Assembly (NCBI GenBank): GCA_036272935.1
Contig: DATAXP010000075.1
Span: 1-64,000 of the forward strand
Reading direction: 5' to 3'
DNA from: DATAXP01 sp036272935
GTDB taxonomy: Bacteria > Planctomycetota > Planctomycetia > Pirellulales > PNKZ01
Length of the DNA stretch: 64,000 nt
The notes beneath the pieces are model-generated. The model did not search any database. It was not told where the DNA came from and saw only the letters and a program-made list of their open reading frames with translations. A program made the translations under genes and the position numbers. Positions 24,404 to 35,903 of the stretch are shown here, one piece after another; the first letter of the stretch is position 1, and each line of letters opens with the position of its first letter.

Positions 24404-24693
24404 TCGTGCAAAACCTTCCCCAGCAGGTGCTAATTAGAATGTGCCGCTCGATTGCCGCCGCCACAATTCATCGTAGCAGGCGGGCAAGGCAATCACCAAA
24501 TGCCAGGCAAGCCCAGGCCAGACCGTGATTGATGCCGAGGATGGCAGGCCATTGCCGGTCTGGCCTGGGCTTTGAGGGCGTGTGCCCAACCGGCGCGCTC
24601 GATTCGCGTGTCGATTGGGCACGTGACGTGCTGCGGCGAGCATAACTCTCGCAATTTCGTCAGGCATAAATTTTGCTCATTATAGGACTTCCC
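24404..24693. promoter_or_regulatory. Divergent Anbu-locus control region with inverted repeats
   Basis: 290 bases between the divergent Anbu and transglutaminase genes. A perfect 16-base inverted repeat, AAGCCCAGGCCAGACC (24509-24524) and its complement (24557-24572), is separated by 32 bases. A second pair, GTGCCCAA (24582-24589) and TTGGGCAC (24615-24622), follows. They may be regulatory structures or a small inserted repeat element. No transposase or ORF is present. Confidence 0.55.
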
Positions 24694-25512
24694 ATGCTTA
24701 TCAAGACTGGCTTCGAACTGATTTTCAACACGCCCGCGCCGACCGTGATGCTCGCAATGCTGTTCGTGCATCCCGATCGCACGCATACCCTGGCCGAGCC
24801 CGAGCGGCTGACCACCGAACCCGAACTCCCCCGCGATGAGTTCATCGACAGCTTCGGCAATCGCGTGGCCCGGCTGGTAACCGTGGCGGGGCGGAACCGC
24901 CTGTTCAGCGAAAGCGTGGTCGAAGATCACGGCCAGCCCGATGTGATTGTCCCCAACGCACCGCAGTTGCCGATCGAACAACTGCCGGTCGACGTGCTGC
25001 CGTTCTTGTTGAGCAGCCGCTACTGCGAGGTCGACAAAATGTCGGACATCGCCTGGCAGCTCTTCGGCAACACGCCTGGCGGCTGGCCGCGCGTGAAGGC
25101 CATTTGCGATTGGGCGCATGGGCACGTCGAATTCGGTTACAAGTATGCGCGCGTGACCAAAAGCGCCCACGACGTGTACGAAGAGCGCAAAGGCGTGTGC
25201 CGCGACTTCACCCACCTGGCAATCACGCTTTGCCGGTGCATGAACATTCCCGCACGCTACGCAACCGGCTATCTTGGCGATATTGGCGTCCCCGTGGCGC
25301 CCGATCCCATGGACTTCAGCGCCTGGTTCGAGGTGTATCTGGGGGACCGTTGGTACACGTTCGACGCGCGGCATAACAAGCCGCGCATCGGCAGGATTGT
25401 GATGGCACGAGGCCGCGACGCCGTCGATACGGCACTGACCACGTCGTTTGGACCGGCACAGTTGCTGTCGTTCAAGGTGTGGACCGACGAACTGGTCGGG
25501 ACCACCGCCTGA
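24694..25512 (+). CDS. Anbu-associated transglutaminase-like protein 1
   Basis: 272 residues. The transglutaminase core is seen: SAHDVYEERKGVCRDFTHLA carries the catalytic Cys, IPARYATGYLGD follows, and the block DFSAWFEVYLGDRWYTFDAR holds the third triad residue Asp. In most of the superfamily this block reads HAWFE/HAWvE; here the His position is Ser, so classic hydrolysis may be lost or altered. The N-terminal ~130 residues form the usual beta-domain (FELIFNTPAPTVMLAML). ATG 24694 has AGGA 7 bases upstream; a TTG at 24673 is possible but weak. First gene of the plus-strand Anbu set; it may cleave or modify the product made by the ATP-grasp enzyme. Confidence 0.82.
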   Translation: MLIKTGFELIFNTPAPTVMLAMLFVHPDRTHTLAEPERLTTEPELPRDEFIDSFGNRVARLVTVAGRNRLFSESVVEDHGQPDVIVPNAPQLPIEQLPVDVLPFLLSSRYCEVDKMSDIAWQLFGNTPGGWPRVKAICDWAHGHVEFGYKYARVTKSAHDVYEERKGVCRDFTHLAITLCRCMNIPARYATGYLGDIGVPVAPDPMDFSAWFEVYLGDRWYTFDARHNKPRIGRIVMARGRDAVDTALTTSFGPAQLLSFKVWTDELVGTTA

Positions 25513-25586
25513 ACCACGGCAAAAGGAGAGACCGCTGCGACCATCTATTGCTCCCGTTCATGTGCGAACCAGGTAGGGTTTGACCG

Positions 25587-27110
25587 ATGGCAACGCAGAA
25601 TGCGGCCATGAGCGACGATCGAACTGCTGCGCATCCGTTCGAAGGCTACGAACTGGGGCTGGCATTCGATGAAATGTTCGAATCGACCGGCAGCCCGCGC
25701 CGGCACTATCGGCCGCTGTACCAACGGCTGCTCGGGCTAAGCGCCGACGAAATCCGCCGCCGCAAGGCGATGTCGGACCTGTCGATGTTGCAGCACGGCG
25801 TGGGCTTCACGGTGTATCGGCAAGAGGAAGGGATCGAGCGCGTGTGGCCGATGGACCCCGTGCCGCGGATCCTGCCGGCCGAGGAATGGGCTTGGATCGA
25901 ACAAGGGCTGATTCAGCGGATCACGGCGCTCAACCTGTTTCTGCACGACATCTATCACCAGCAGTTTATCCTGCGCGATCGGGTGCTCGACGCCGGCCTG
26001 ATTTACGACGGCACGTTCTTCCGCCGCGAGTTCATGGGGGCCACCGTCCCGCGCGACATCTACATCCACGTCTGCGGGAGCGACCTGATCCGCGACCGTG
26101 ACGGCAGCTACCTGGTACTCGAAGACAACTGTCGCACCCCATCGGGCGTCAGCTACATGCTGCAAAACCGGCAAGTGCTGAAGCGCGTCTTCCCGCAAAT
26201 CTTCGATCACTACAACGTCCGCGCGACCGACGATTATCCAGCGGCCCTGTTGGACGTGCTGCGCTACTTGGCCCCCGGCGGCCGCCACGATCCGACGATC
26301 GTGCTGCTCAGCCCCGGCATCTACAACTCGGCGTACTTCGAGCACACATTCCTGGCGCAGCGCATGGGGATTGAGTTGGTCGAAGGGCGCGACCTGGTGG
26401 TCGACCAGAACCGGGTGTACATGCGCACCACCCGGGGACTGGCGCGCGTCGATGTCATTTATCGCCGCGTCGACGACGACTTCCTCGATCCGCTGACGTT
26501 CCGGGCCGATACTTGCCTGGGCGTGCCGGGGCTCGTGAATGCGTATCGCGCCGGCAACGTCGCCTTGGCCAACAGTATCGGGACTGGGATCGCCGATGAT
26601 AAAGGCATTTACCCGTTCGTTCCCGAGATGATCCGCTACTACCTGAAGCAGGAGCCGATCCTGCCAAATGTCGAGACGTTCCGTCCGCAGATTGCGAGCC
26701 ACCGCAGCCACGTACTGGAAAACCTCGATCGGCTGGTGGTGAAGACGGTGAACGAATCGGGAGGTTCGGGGATGCTGATCGGTCCGGCCTCGACCGCCGC
26801 CCAGCGGGAAGAATTCGCGGCGCTGATCAAGGCCCGGCCGCGCGATTTTATCGCTCAGCCGACCGTGCAGCTTTCGGTCCATCCGACATTCGTTGACGGC
26901 CGGCTCGAAGGACGGCATGTCGACCTGCGGCCATTCGTGCTCTATGGCGAGCGCGTCACCGTCATCCCTGGCGCCTTGACGCGCGTGGCGCTGCGCCGCG
27001 GCAGCCTCGTCGTGAACAGCTCGCAAGGAGGCGGCAGCAAAGATACCTGGGTGCTGGCCGACGAGCGGGCGGCCGACAGTGTTCCCGTCGTCACAATTCC
27101 CTCAACGTAA
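25587..27110 (+). CDS. Circularly permuted ATP-grasp protein (DUF404/DUF407 type)
   Basis: 507 residues. Characteristic blocks are HDIYHQQFILRDRVLDAG, LVLEDNCRTPSGVSYMLQNR, VVKTVNESGGSGMLIGP (nucleotide loop) and FIAQPTVQLSVHPTFVDG with HVDLRPFVLYGERV. This family is a permuted ATP-grasp ligase expected to join a carboxylate to an amine using ATP. Comparative genomics links it to alpha-E, transglutaminase and Anbu genes in a predicted peptide synthesis and processing system, but no product has been settled. ATG 25587 is preceded by AGGTAGGG. It is followed after 18 bases by the alpha-E gene. Confidence 0.9.
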   Translation: MATQNAAMSDDRTAAHPFEGYELGLAFDEMFESTGSPRRHYRPLYQRLLGLSADEIRRRKAMSDLSMLQHGVGFTVYRQEEGIERVWPMDPVPRILPAEEWAWIEQGLIQRITALNLFLHDIYHQQFILRDRVLDAGLIYDGTFFRREFMGATVPRDIYIHVCGSDLIRDRDGSYLVLEDNCRTPSGVSYMLQNRQVLKRVFPQIFDHYNVRATDDYPAALLDVLRYLAPGGRHDPTIVLLSPGIYNSAYFEHTFLAQRMGIELVEGRDLVVDQNRVYMRTTRGLARVDVIYRRVDDDFLDPLTFRADTCLGVPGLVNAYRAGNVALANSIGTGIADDKGIYPFVPEMIRYYLKQEPILPNVETFRPQIASHRSHVLENLDRLVVKTVNESGGSGMLIGPASTAAQREEFAALIKARPRDFIAQPTVQLSVHPTFVDGRLEGRHVDLRPFVLYGERVTVIPGALTRVALRRGSLVVNSSQGGGSKDTWVLADERAADSVPVVTIPST

Positions 27111-27128
27111 ACATCGCACTACGGTTCC

Positions 27129-28112
27129 ATGCTAAGCCGCGTTGCCGACGCGTTGTTCTGGATGAGCCGGTATCTCGAACGGGCCGAGCACGTGGCCCGT
27201 TTGCTCGATGTCTGCTTTCATCTCGATCTCGATTTGCACGGCCTGTTGTCGGGCCGTCCCGACCTGCACTGGAACGCCCTGATGGCGATCATCCAGCCGA
27301 ACCGCGTCCCCGACGAATCGTCGAACGGGCAAGAGCCGCTCGATCCCGACGCGATCAGCGAAAGCTTGATGTTCGACCTGTCGAACCACGGCAGCGTGAT
27401 GTCGTGCGTCAACCGCGCGCGCTCCAATGCTCGCAGCGTTCGCGGCACGATCAACGGCGAGATGTGGAAGGAATTGAACAAGCTGTACTGGCAGCTTACG
27501 GACGAGCAGTTTTGCGCTCAGGCCCGCGAGAGCCCGTACGATTTTTGCCAGGCGGTCGAGTGCGGCAGCCACCTGGTGCAAGGCGTCTGCGACGCCACGC
27601 TCACGCACGACGAAGGCTGGCAGTTCATCCAGCTGGGCAAGTTTCTCGAACGGGCCGACAAGACCTTACGCACGCTCGACGTGCAGCATGGCCTGCTGAC
27701 CAGCATGGCCGATCCGCTGGACCTGTCGCTGACCAACCTGCTGTGGGGCGCAGTGCTGCGCAGTTGCCGAGCCTACGAAGCGTACCAGACGCGCTACGTG
27801 GGGCGCGTCGAACCGGAACACGTGATCGAGTTGCTATTGCTGCATCGCAACTTTCCGCGCTCGGTGCTGTTCAGCCTGGAGAGCGCCGCGGCGGCGCTCG
27901 AGCAGATCGAGCTGAGCATGCCAGGCCGCGACACCAGCCCCGCCGATCGGCTGCTGGGGCGCGTGCTCAGCGATCTGAAGTTCATGGAAGTCGACGACTT
28001 GATGAACCGCGACCTGCACGGCTTCCTGGGCGAAGCGCTCGAAGGCTGCGCGCGTGTCTCCCGAGCCATCCAAGAACAATATTCATTCCATTACTGGGCC
28101 GCGGCGCGCTAG
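27129..28112 (+). CDS. Alpha-E domain protein (DUF403)
   Basis: 327 residues, almost wholly alpha-helical. The N-terminal MLSRVADALFWMSRYLERAE and the later WQFIQLGKFLERADKTLRTL repeat the conserved ERA(E/D) helix found in the alpha-E family. NFPRSVLFSL is another family block. No catalytic motif is known. It always appears beside or fused to the permuted ATP-grasp protein, so it probably forms a complex with it. It begins 18 bases after that gene and ends 61 bases before the second transglutaminase. Confidence 0.9.
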   Translation: MLSRVADALFWMSRYLERAEHVARLLDVCFHLDLDLHGLLSGRPDLHWNALMAIIQPNRVPDESSNGQEPLDPDAISESLMFDLSNHGSVMSCVNRARSNARSVRGTINGEMWKELNKLYWQLTDEQFCAQARESPYDFCQAVECGSHLVQGVCDATLTHDEGWQFIQLGKFLERADKTLRTLDVQHGLLTSMADPLDLSLTNLLWGAVLRSCRAYEAYQTRYVGRVEPEHVIELLLLHRNFPRSVLFSLESAAAALEQIELSMPGRDTSPADRLLGRVLSDLKFMEVDDLMNRDLHGFLGEALEGCARVSRAIQEQYSFHYWAAAR

Positions 28113-28173
28113 AACCACAACCGCGAGTTCGCCACCGCACCTGCTAACAACAAGCCATGCGAGGGAACAAAGC

Positions 28174-29133
28174 ATGATCGTCGAAGTGCAACACGAAACC
28201 TGCCTCGATTACTCCGACGCGGTCACTGAATCGTTGGCCGAGTTCCGCATGGAACCCAGCAGCGACGATTATCAAAGCCTGCGCTCGTTCAAGCTCACCG
28301 TCAGCCCGACGACCGAAGTGTTCCACTATCAGGACGGCTTCGGCAACCGCGTGCACCACTTCAACGTCCTCTCGGCCTGCAAGCAGCTGCGTGTCGTGGC
28401 GGCCAGCGTCGTCGAAACGCACCCGCCCGACGCCCGCCTAGCCGCCAGCCAGGCGAAGTTTCCGCTCGATCTTTCATCGCTGGAAATCTCCGGGTACAGC
28501 TACCTGAGCTTGCGCGGCCCGGTGCGCCCCACGCCGCTGCTCGACTCGCTGCTGGAACGACTGCGGCCGCACGAGGGTTGCCGCGCCGGCGAGTATGTGA
28601 TCGGCATCGCCGACTACATCGTCTCGAATTTCGAGTACGCGCGCGACGTGACCTTGGCCTCGTCGCCGATCGACGACCTGCTTTCGCAAGGCAAAGGAGT
28701 CTGTCAGGACTTCACGCACCTCATGCTCGCCATCCTGCGCAGCTACGGCATTCCGGCGCGCTACGCGAGTGGCTACATCCATCGGCCGAACCAGGAATCG
28801 CAGAGCCATGCCTGGTGCGAGGTGTGGCTACCCGATGTCGGCTGGTGCGGCATCGACCCGACGAACCGCACCGAAATCAACGACCACTTCATCAAGGTGG
28901 CCGTCGGCCGCGACTTCAACGATGTGTCGCCGAACAAGGGTGTGTATCACGGCCGAGCCGAAGAGGGCATTCTGGTGCGCGTCGAGACCCGCGCGCTCGA
29001 ACGGCTGCCGACGATCTCGTGGCAGGAAAAGTTGCCGCCGTTCCACGTGCCGCTGACGCCGATCGTCCGTCATCGTCAGAACCCCTACGCGATGTTCGAC
29101 GACCACTCGCAGCAACAGCAGCAACAACAATAA
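28174..29133 (+). CDS. Anbu-associated transglutaminase-like protein 2
   Basis: 319 residues. The bacterial transglutaminase-like N-terminal domain (VQHETCLDYSDAVTES, EFRMEPS) is followed by a core with a complete triad: Cys in GKGVCQDFTHLMLA, His in SHAWCEVWLPDVGW, Asp in GIDPTNR. It therefore looks catalytically competent, in contrast to the first copy. It could cleave peptides or amides. The C-terminus is a polyglutamine run of seven to eight residues, a low-complexity CAG/CAA tract. ATG 28174 has GAGGGAA upstream; the frame is open further 5' but that part overlaps the alpha-E gene. Last gene of the plus-strand Anbu set. Confidence 0.88.
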   Translation: MIVEVQHETCLDYSDAVTESLAEFRMEPSSDDYQSLRSFKLTVSPTTEVFHYQDGFGNRVHHFNVLSACKQLRVVAASVVETHPPDARLAASQAKFPLDLSSLEISGYSYLSLRGPVRPTPLLDSLLERLRPHEGCRAGEYVIGIADYIVSNFEYARDVTLASSPIDDLLSQGKGVCQDFTHLMLAILRSYGIPARYASGYIHRPNQESQSHAWCEVWLPDVGWCGIDPTNRTEINDHFIKVAVGRDFNDVSPNKGVYHGRAEEGILVRVETRALERLPTISWQEKLPPFHVPLTPIVRHRQNPYAMFDDHSQQQQQQQ

Positions 29134-29147
29134 TAATTTCGTAGCTT

Positions 29148-29173
29148 AACCCGCGTCGTCCCCGACGCGGGTT
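29148..29173. terminator. Strong GC-rich hairpin between convergent genes
   Basis: AACCCGCGTCG (29148-29158) pairs perfectly with CGACGCGGGTT (29163-29173) around a four-base loop. It lies just after the transglutaminase stop and before the convergent kinase gene end. There is no T-run on either strand, so intrinsic termination is uncertain. Confidence 0.5.
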
Positions 29174-29190
29174 GTCCGGGTGGGTGAACA

Positions 29191-29222
29191 CGGCCGCGTG
29201 GACGCAGCCGCTAAGCGAAGCA
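29191..29222. repeat. GGCCGCGTGGACG-type dispersed repeat, copy 1
   Basis: ACGGCCGCGTGGACG followed by GCCGCTAAGCGA, almost identical to a copy at 40780-40811. It can form a GGCCGCGT/ACGCAGCC-like hairpin. A REP-like role is possible. Confidence 0.65.
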
Positions 29223-29224
29223 GT

Positions 29225-31672
<2,448 letters not shown>

Positions 31673-31799
31673 AAGCACCTCTCCTGCACGTCCAACTCAT
31701 GGCACACTCCCCACCTCGATCGATGATTTTCGCCGTAACCTGGCCGGCGACCTAATGAGAATTGTGTGAGTGCGCCGTTCGTTTCGCTACGGGAAGCAC

Positions 31800-32855
31800 T
31801 TACGGCGACGACGCCAGTCGGCGGCGGTCTTCGTCGACCATTTCGCGCACCAGGTCGCTGAATTTCGTGCGCGGCGCCCAGCCGAACTGCTGACGGGCCT
31901 TCGTAGAATCCCCCAGCAGGTATGGCACTTCGGACGGACGGAAGTACCGCGAATCGATCCGCACCACGACCCGGCCGCTCGCCTGATCGAACCCTTGTTC
32001 CTCAACTCCCTTGCCTCGCCACGCCAGCCGCATGTCGATGTGCTCGAAGGCGATCTCGGCAAACTCGCGCACCGTGTGCGCCTCGCCGGTCGACAAGACA
32101 AAATCATCAGGCTGATCCTGCTGCAGGATTTGCCACATCCCTTCGACGTAGTCGCGGGCATGACCCCAGTCGCGCTTGGCGTCGAGGTTTCCCAGGTACA
32201 GCACCTTCTGCTTGCCGCGCTCGATGGCCGCCACCGCGCGCGTGATCTTGCGCGTGACGAACGTCTCGCCGCGCGTTGGCCCCTCGTGGTTGAACAGAAT
32301 GCCGTTGGCAGCAAACAGTCCGTACGACTGCCGATAGTTCACCGTGATCCAGTAGGCGTACAGCTTGGCGGCCGCGTAGGGGCTGCGCGGCAGAAACGGC
32401 GTCGACTCGTTCTGCGGCGGCGGCGCGATGCCGAAGAGCTCCGAGGTCGATGCCTGGTAGAACCGCGTCTCGTTGAGGCCCAGGATGCGGATCGCCTCCA
32501 ACAGCCGGAGCGTGCCGATGCCATCGGCATTGGCCGTGTATTCGGGCGTCTCGAAGCTCACGGCCACGTGCGTCTGCGCGGCGAGGTTGTAAACCTCGTG
32601 CGGCCGGACCTGTTGCAACACGCGGATCAGGCTCGAGCTGTCGGTCATGTCGCCGTGGTGCAGCCAGAAGCGGACATCCGACTCGTGCGGATCGGCATAC
32701 AGGTGATCGATCCGTGCAGTGTTGAACGACGACGCGCGCCGCTTGACGCCGTGAACGTCATACCCCTTCTTCAGCAGCAGTGCCGCTAGATAGGCGCCGT
32801 CCTGACCGGTGACGCCGGTGATGAGTGCGACGCGCCGGCCGCCGGAAGAGGTCAT
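31800..32855 (-). CDS. gmd: GDP-mannose 4,6-dehydratase
   Basis: 351 residues, extended short-chain dehydrogenase. It converts GDP-D-mannose to GDP-4-keto-6-deoxy-D-mannose, the precursor of deoxyhexoses such as fucose and rhamnose in surface glycans. The NADP motif GVTGQDGAYLA, the Gmd block KRRASSFNTARIDHLY and the catalytic YAAAKLYAYW (YxxxK), with NHEGPTRGETFVTRKITRA and DWGHARDYVEGMW, identify it well. It is divergent from hldE, with 198 bases between the two starts, so a shared role in surface polysaccharide or LPS sugar supply is likely. No fcl/GMER gene is next to it. Confidence 0.95.
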   Translation of the reverse strand: MTSSGGRRVALITGVTGQDGAYLAALLLKKGYDVHGVKRRASSFNTARIDHLYADPHESDVRFWLHHGDMTDSSSLIRVLQQVRPHEVYNLAAQTHVAVSFETPEYTANADGIGTLRLLEAIRILGLNETRFYQASTSELFGIAPPPQNESTPFLPRSPYAAAKLYAYWITVNYRQSYGLFAANGILFNHEGPTRGETFVTRKITRAVAAIERGKQKVLYLGNLDAKRDWGHARDYVEGMWQILQQDQPDDFVLSTGEAHTVREFAEIAFEHIDMRLAWRGKGVEEQGFDQASGRVVVRIDSRYFRPSEVPYLLGDSTKARQQFGWAPRTKFSDLVREMVDEDRRRLASSP

Positions 32856-33053
32856 GGCTGCTCCAAATCACATGGCCCGACGCGCCGGGCACTCGCCGGC
32901 AGAGCATCGCAGGCCCTCTTTCGTATGATACTTCGCCCATTGCATCGCACCAGCTAGCACGGCGGTGTGCTCTTGCCTCGTTGCCGGAAGATTGCTACCA
33001 CAGCGATCCTTTTGCGGTGCCCGCCCCCCTGCTTGTATGCCGAGTGTTAGCCC

Positions 33054-34556
33054 ATGATGTGCAACGAACAGCTTTCGGCCGCGGTGTTGCGGGTCGCCCA
33101 CGCCCGGGTGCGCTGCGTCGGCGACATCATGCTCGACGAGTTCGTGCACGGCGCGGTCGAACGGCTATCGCCCGAAGCCCCAATTCCGGTGCTGCGAGTG
33201 ACGCATGAGCAGCACATGCTCGGCGGCGTCGGCAACGTGGCTCGCAACCTCGCCGCGCTTGGTGCGGGGTGCCATGTTGTTTCCGCCGTCGGTGCGGACA
33301 CGGCGGGGCAGCGCGTCGGGCAGCTTCTCAATCAACTCGCAGGGTGTTCGGCTGAACTGGCAGTTGATCCACAGGCCGCGACGACCATCAAAACTCGCTA
33401 TATTGCCGGCAGCCAACATGTGGTGCGTGTCGACCGTGAGCGGCCGATGCCCCCAAGCGTCGATGCCGTGGCGAGGCTACTTGGCGCGCTCGATCGCGAC
33501 GAACCGCAAGCCGCAGTGATTGTGCTGTCGGACTACGGCAAAGGGCTGCTCACCGATCAGGTGATCCGCGCGACGCTCGACGCGGCCCGCCGCCGCGGTA
33601 CGTGCGTGATTGTCGATCCCAAGGGGAAAGATTACTCGCGCTACCGTGGCGCCACGATCCTCACGCCCAATCGCCAGGAACTCGCCCAAGGCAGCGGCAT
33701 GCCGGCGACCACCGACGACGAAGTGATCGCTGCCGCCCTGCGACTCATCGAGCGCCACGACTTCCAATCGGTCGTGGCCACGCTGAGCGAACGAGGCATC
33801 ATGGTGGTCGATCGCGATGGCACAGCCAGACATCTGAAGGCCGAAGCCCGCGAGATTTGCGATGTTTCCGGAGCCGGCGACACGGTGGTCGCGGTGCTTG
33901 CCGCGGCGCTGGCAACCGGCGCCGCGCTGCACGACGCTGCCAGCCTGGCCAACGCGGCTGCCGGGATCGTTGTCGGCAAGGTAGGGACCGCGGTGGTCTG
34001 CCCCGACGAGTTGATCCGTGCGGTCAGCCGTGCCGAACCGGCCGGCATCGACGACAAGATCATCCCCTTCCAACGTCTGCACGATCTGGTGCATCGTTGG
34101 CGCCGCGATGGCTTGCGGATCGGCTTCACCAACGGTTGCTTCGACCTGCTGCACCCTGGACACGTGACGTTGTTGGCCAAGGCGGCGGCCGAGACCGATC
34201 GACTGGTCGTCGGGCTCAATAGCGATGCGTCGGTGCGCCGGCTTAAAGGACCGACACGCCCCGTGCAGCACGAAGCCGCCCGCGCTACCGTCCTGGCATC
34301 GCTTGCCAGCGTATCGGCCGTCACCATCTTCGAAGAAGACACGCCGCAACGGCTCATCGAGCACCTCGCACCCGATGTGCTCGTGAAAGGGGGCGACTAC
34401 ACCGAGGCCACTGTTGTCGGCGCCGACTTCGTCCGCCATCGCGGCGGTCGCGTGGTGCTGGTCGACCTGGTTCCACAACAGAGCACATCGCGGCTCATCG
34501 AACGCTCCGCCGTGGGCAGTTCACCCGGCGATGCACCGCCAGCCCGCGCCGCGTGA
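33054..34556 (+). CDS. hldE: Bifunctional heptose 7-phosphate kinase / heptose 1-phosphate adenylyltransferase
   Basis: 500 residues with both functions of HldE (RfaE). The PfkB-type kinase spans ~1-320: VGDIMLDEFVHGAVERLSPE, GGVGNVARNLAALGA and the anion hole DVSGAGDTVVAVLA. The nucleotidyltransferase spans ~345-490: GFTNGCFDLLHPGHVTLL with the HxGH motif, GLNSDASVRRLKGPTRP and LVKGGDYTEATVVGAD. The product ADP-heptose feeds LPS inner-core synthesis, so an LPS-bearing outer membrane is implied. Tandem ATG codons at 33054 and 33057 are possible starts; no clear ribosome site was seen. Divergent from gmd. Confidence 0.94.
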   Translation: MMCNEQLSAAVLRVAHARVRCVGDIMLDEFVHGAVERLSPEAPIPVLRVTHEQHMLGGVGNVARNLAALGAGCHVVSAVGADTAGQRVGQLLNQLAGCSAELAVDPQAATTIKTRYIAGSQHVVRVDRERPMPPSVDAVARLLGALDRDEPQAAVIVLSDYGKGLLTDQVIRATLDAARRRGTCVIVDPKGKDYSRYRGATILTPNRQELAQGSGMPATTDDEVIAAALRLIERHDFQSVVATLSERGIMVVDRDGTARHLKAEAREICDVSGAGDTVVAVLAAALATGAALHDAASLANAAAGIVVGKVGTAVVCPDELIRAVSRAEPAGIDDKIIPFQRLHDLVHRWRRDGLRIGFTNGCFDLLHPGHVTLLAKAAAETDRLVVGLNSDASVRRLKGPTRPVQHEAARATVLASLASVSAVTIFEEDTPQRLIEHLAPDVLVKGGDYTEATVVGADFVRHRGGRVVLVDLVPQQSTSRLIERSAVGSSPGDAPPARAA

Positions 34557-34688
34557 TCGGCGCGCTGCTGGCGCTGGCATCGCTGGCGGTTGTCACGTCG
34601 AAATCGTCATGCCGACCAGAAAAGCCTGGGGATTCGTGGTGAATGTGCCGACTTTAACGGCATCCATTTCTTACCGACTGCGCGCTTC

Positions 34689-35597
34689 ATGAAACACTAC
34701 ATCAGCTCGAAGTACCGTCGGGGCTTTTGGTCGCAATCTCTCGCGCTGGTCATTGCACTGGCCGCTAGCACGGTCAGGGCCGACGATCCATCGGCCGTGA
34801 CGAACCGCACTACGGTGCCGCGCTCGGCGCTCCGCGTCCGGCCGCCACAGGCCGCGCCCATTGCGACGATCTCCGATGATAACCCAGGCAACTCGATAGC
34901 GACCGCACCGGAGGCGCCTCTGCCAGCGAGTGGAGGAGCAACCGTATCCGACGCCGACGAGCCGCGCATTGCTTCAGAACGTTCAACAGCTTCCGCCGAT
35001 GCCGCCACCCGCGCACGACCATTGGCGTCGCGCATCGCCACCAGCGGCAATTCGTCGAGAGCCAACCGGCTGGTGTTCACGACGAGCGATTCGCCCCGTC
35101 CCAACGAATCCGGAGACGGCTGGTCGCCGGCAGCCTCGGCAAAAGCGACGTCGACAAAACGGCCCGCCGGGTGGATGACGAGAGGGCAACCGGAAGAACC
35201 CACGATCTCGCCCCCCGCACGCCGTTCGAGCGTGAACAACTCCGGCATGGCCGAAGTTCCGCGCATCGTGCTGCAATCGGCCGACGATGAACAGCCTCGC
35301 AAGTCGGCTGCAACGATGACTCGATTTCCCGCGCCGCCCGTACCCGGCTTGCGCGCCAACCGCAAGGCGTCGCAAGTGGCGACGAGCACCCAACCCGACG
35401 CGAGCGGCGAAGCGAAACCAAAATCGAAACTATCGTCGTGGCTTCGCTTCGGTCCGTGGCACCGCACGGAAGTCCCAGGCGAGGTCGACGAAATCTCAAC
35501 CGAACGCGCCGGCTCGATTTGGGGCGATGCAAACCGCGAAGCGCGCACCAGCGACGAACGCTCGAACGTCATCACGCCCCGGCCGCTGTTTCGCTAG
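34689..35597 (+). CDS. Secreted disordered protein, unknown
   Basis: 302 residues. A basic N-terminus and hydrophobic run (SQSLALVIALAASTVRA) predict a signal peptide. The remainder is Ser/Ala/Pro/Arg-rich and looks disordered, without Cys and without repeats of a known fold. The tail has a slightly more ordered block (KSKLSSWLRFGPWHRTEV). I do not recognise the family. ATG 34689 is chosen for the signal peptide; the frame stays open to 34590. The gene lies 132 bases after hldE on the same strand. The long antisense frame opposite it is a GC-rich shadow. Confidence 0.5.
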   Translation: MKHYISSKYRRGFWSQSLALVIALAASTVRADDPSAVTNRTTVPRSALRVRPPQAAPIATISDDNPGNSIATAPEAPLPASGGATVSDADEPRIASERSTASADAATRARPLASRIATSGNSSRANRLVFTTSDSPRPNESGDGWSPAASAKATSTKRPAGWMTRGQPEEPTISPPARRSSVNNSGMAEVPRIVLQSADDEQPRKSAATMTRFPAPPVPGLRANRKASQVATSTQPDASGEAKPKSKLSSWLRFGPWHRTEVPGEVDEISTERAGSIWGDANREARTSDERSNVITPRPLFR

Positions 35598-35728
35598 GCG
35601 AAAATGCTGGTCTATCCTCGTCGAGGCTGGCGGCGCGCCGAAAACACGCGGCGTAAGTCATTGTTTTCCAAGGCGCTCCGCCAATTTGTCGCGATTGATT
35701 ATTGCGAATAGCGTCCTATATTTTGGTT

Positions 35729-35866
35729 ATGAGACATTACAGTTCATCCATGCGATTCCGCGGTCCCTCGACGCTGGTCAAGGGTTGGCGCAGTTTGCTC
35801 GCTTGGTCGTGGGCAATCGTCGCCATGGGGCTACTCGTCCTGTCGATGGCGGTCATGCTCGGCTGA
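35729..35866 (+). CDS. Possible small membrane protein (45 residues)
   Basis: A short frame, MRHYSSSMRFRGPSTLVKGW followed by a single hydrophobic segment (AWSWAIVAMGLLVLSMAVML) that ends the protein. The composition is that of a single-pass membrane microprotein with a basic N-terminal side. No convincing ribosome site lies before ATG 35729 (an internal ATG at 35750 is an alternative). It occupies the otherwise gene-free 35598-35903 stretch. The TM-like pattern supports it, but chance is possible. Confidence 0.35.
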   Translation: MRHYSSSMRFRGPSTLVKGWRSLLAWSWAIVAMGLLVLSMAVMLG

Positions 35867-35903
35867 CGCAACAGGCGTTGTTCGAGTGCCGGGCGCGGGC
35901 CCA

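Noticed and set aside
29100..29130. CAG/CAA tract considered as a separate repeat element
   Set aside because: It is in frame as the polyglutamine tail of the transglutaminase gene.
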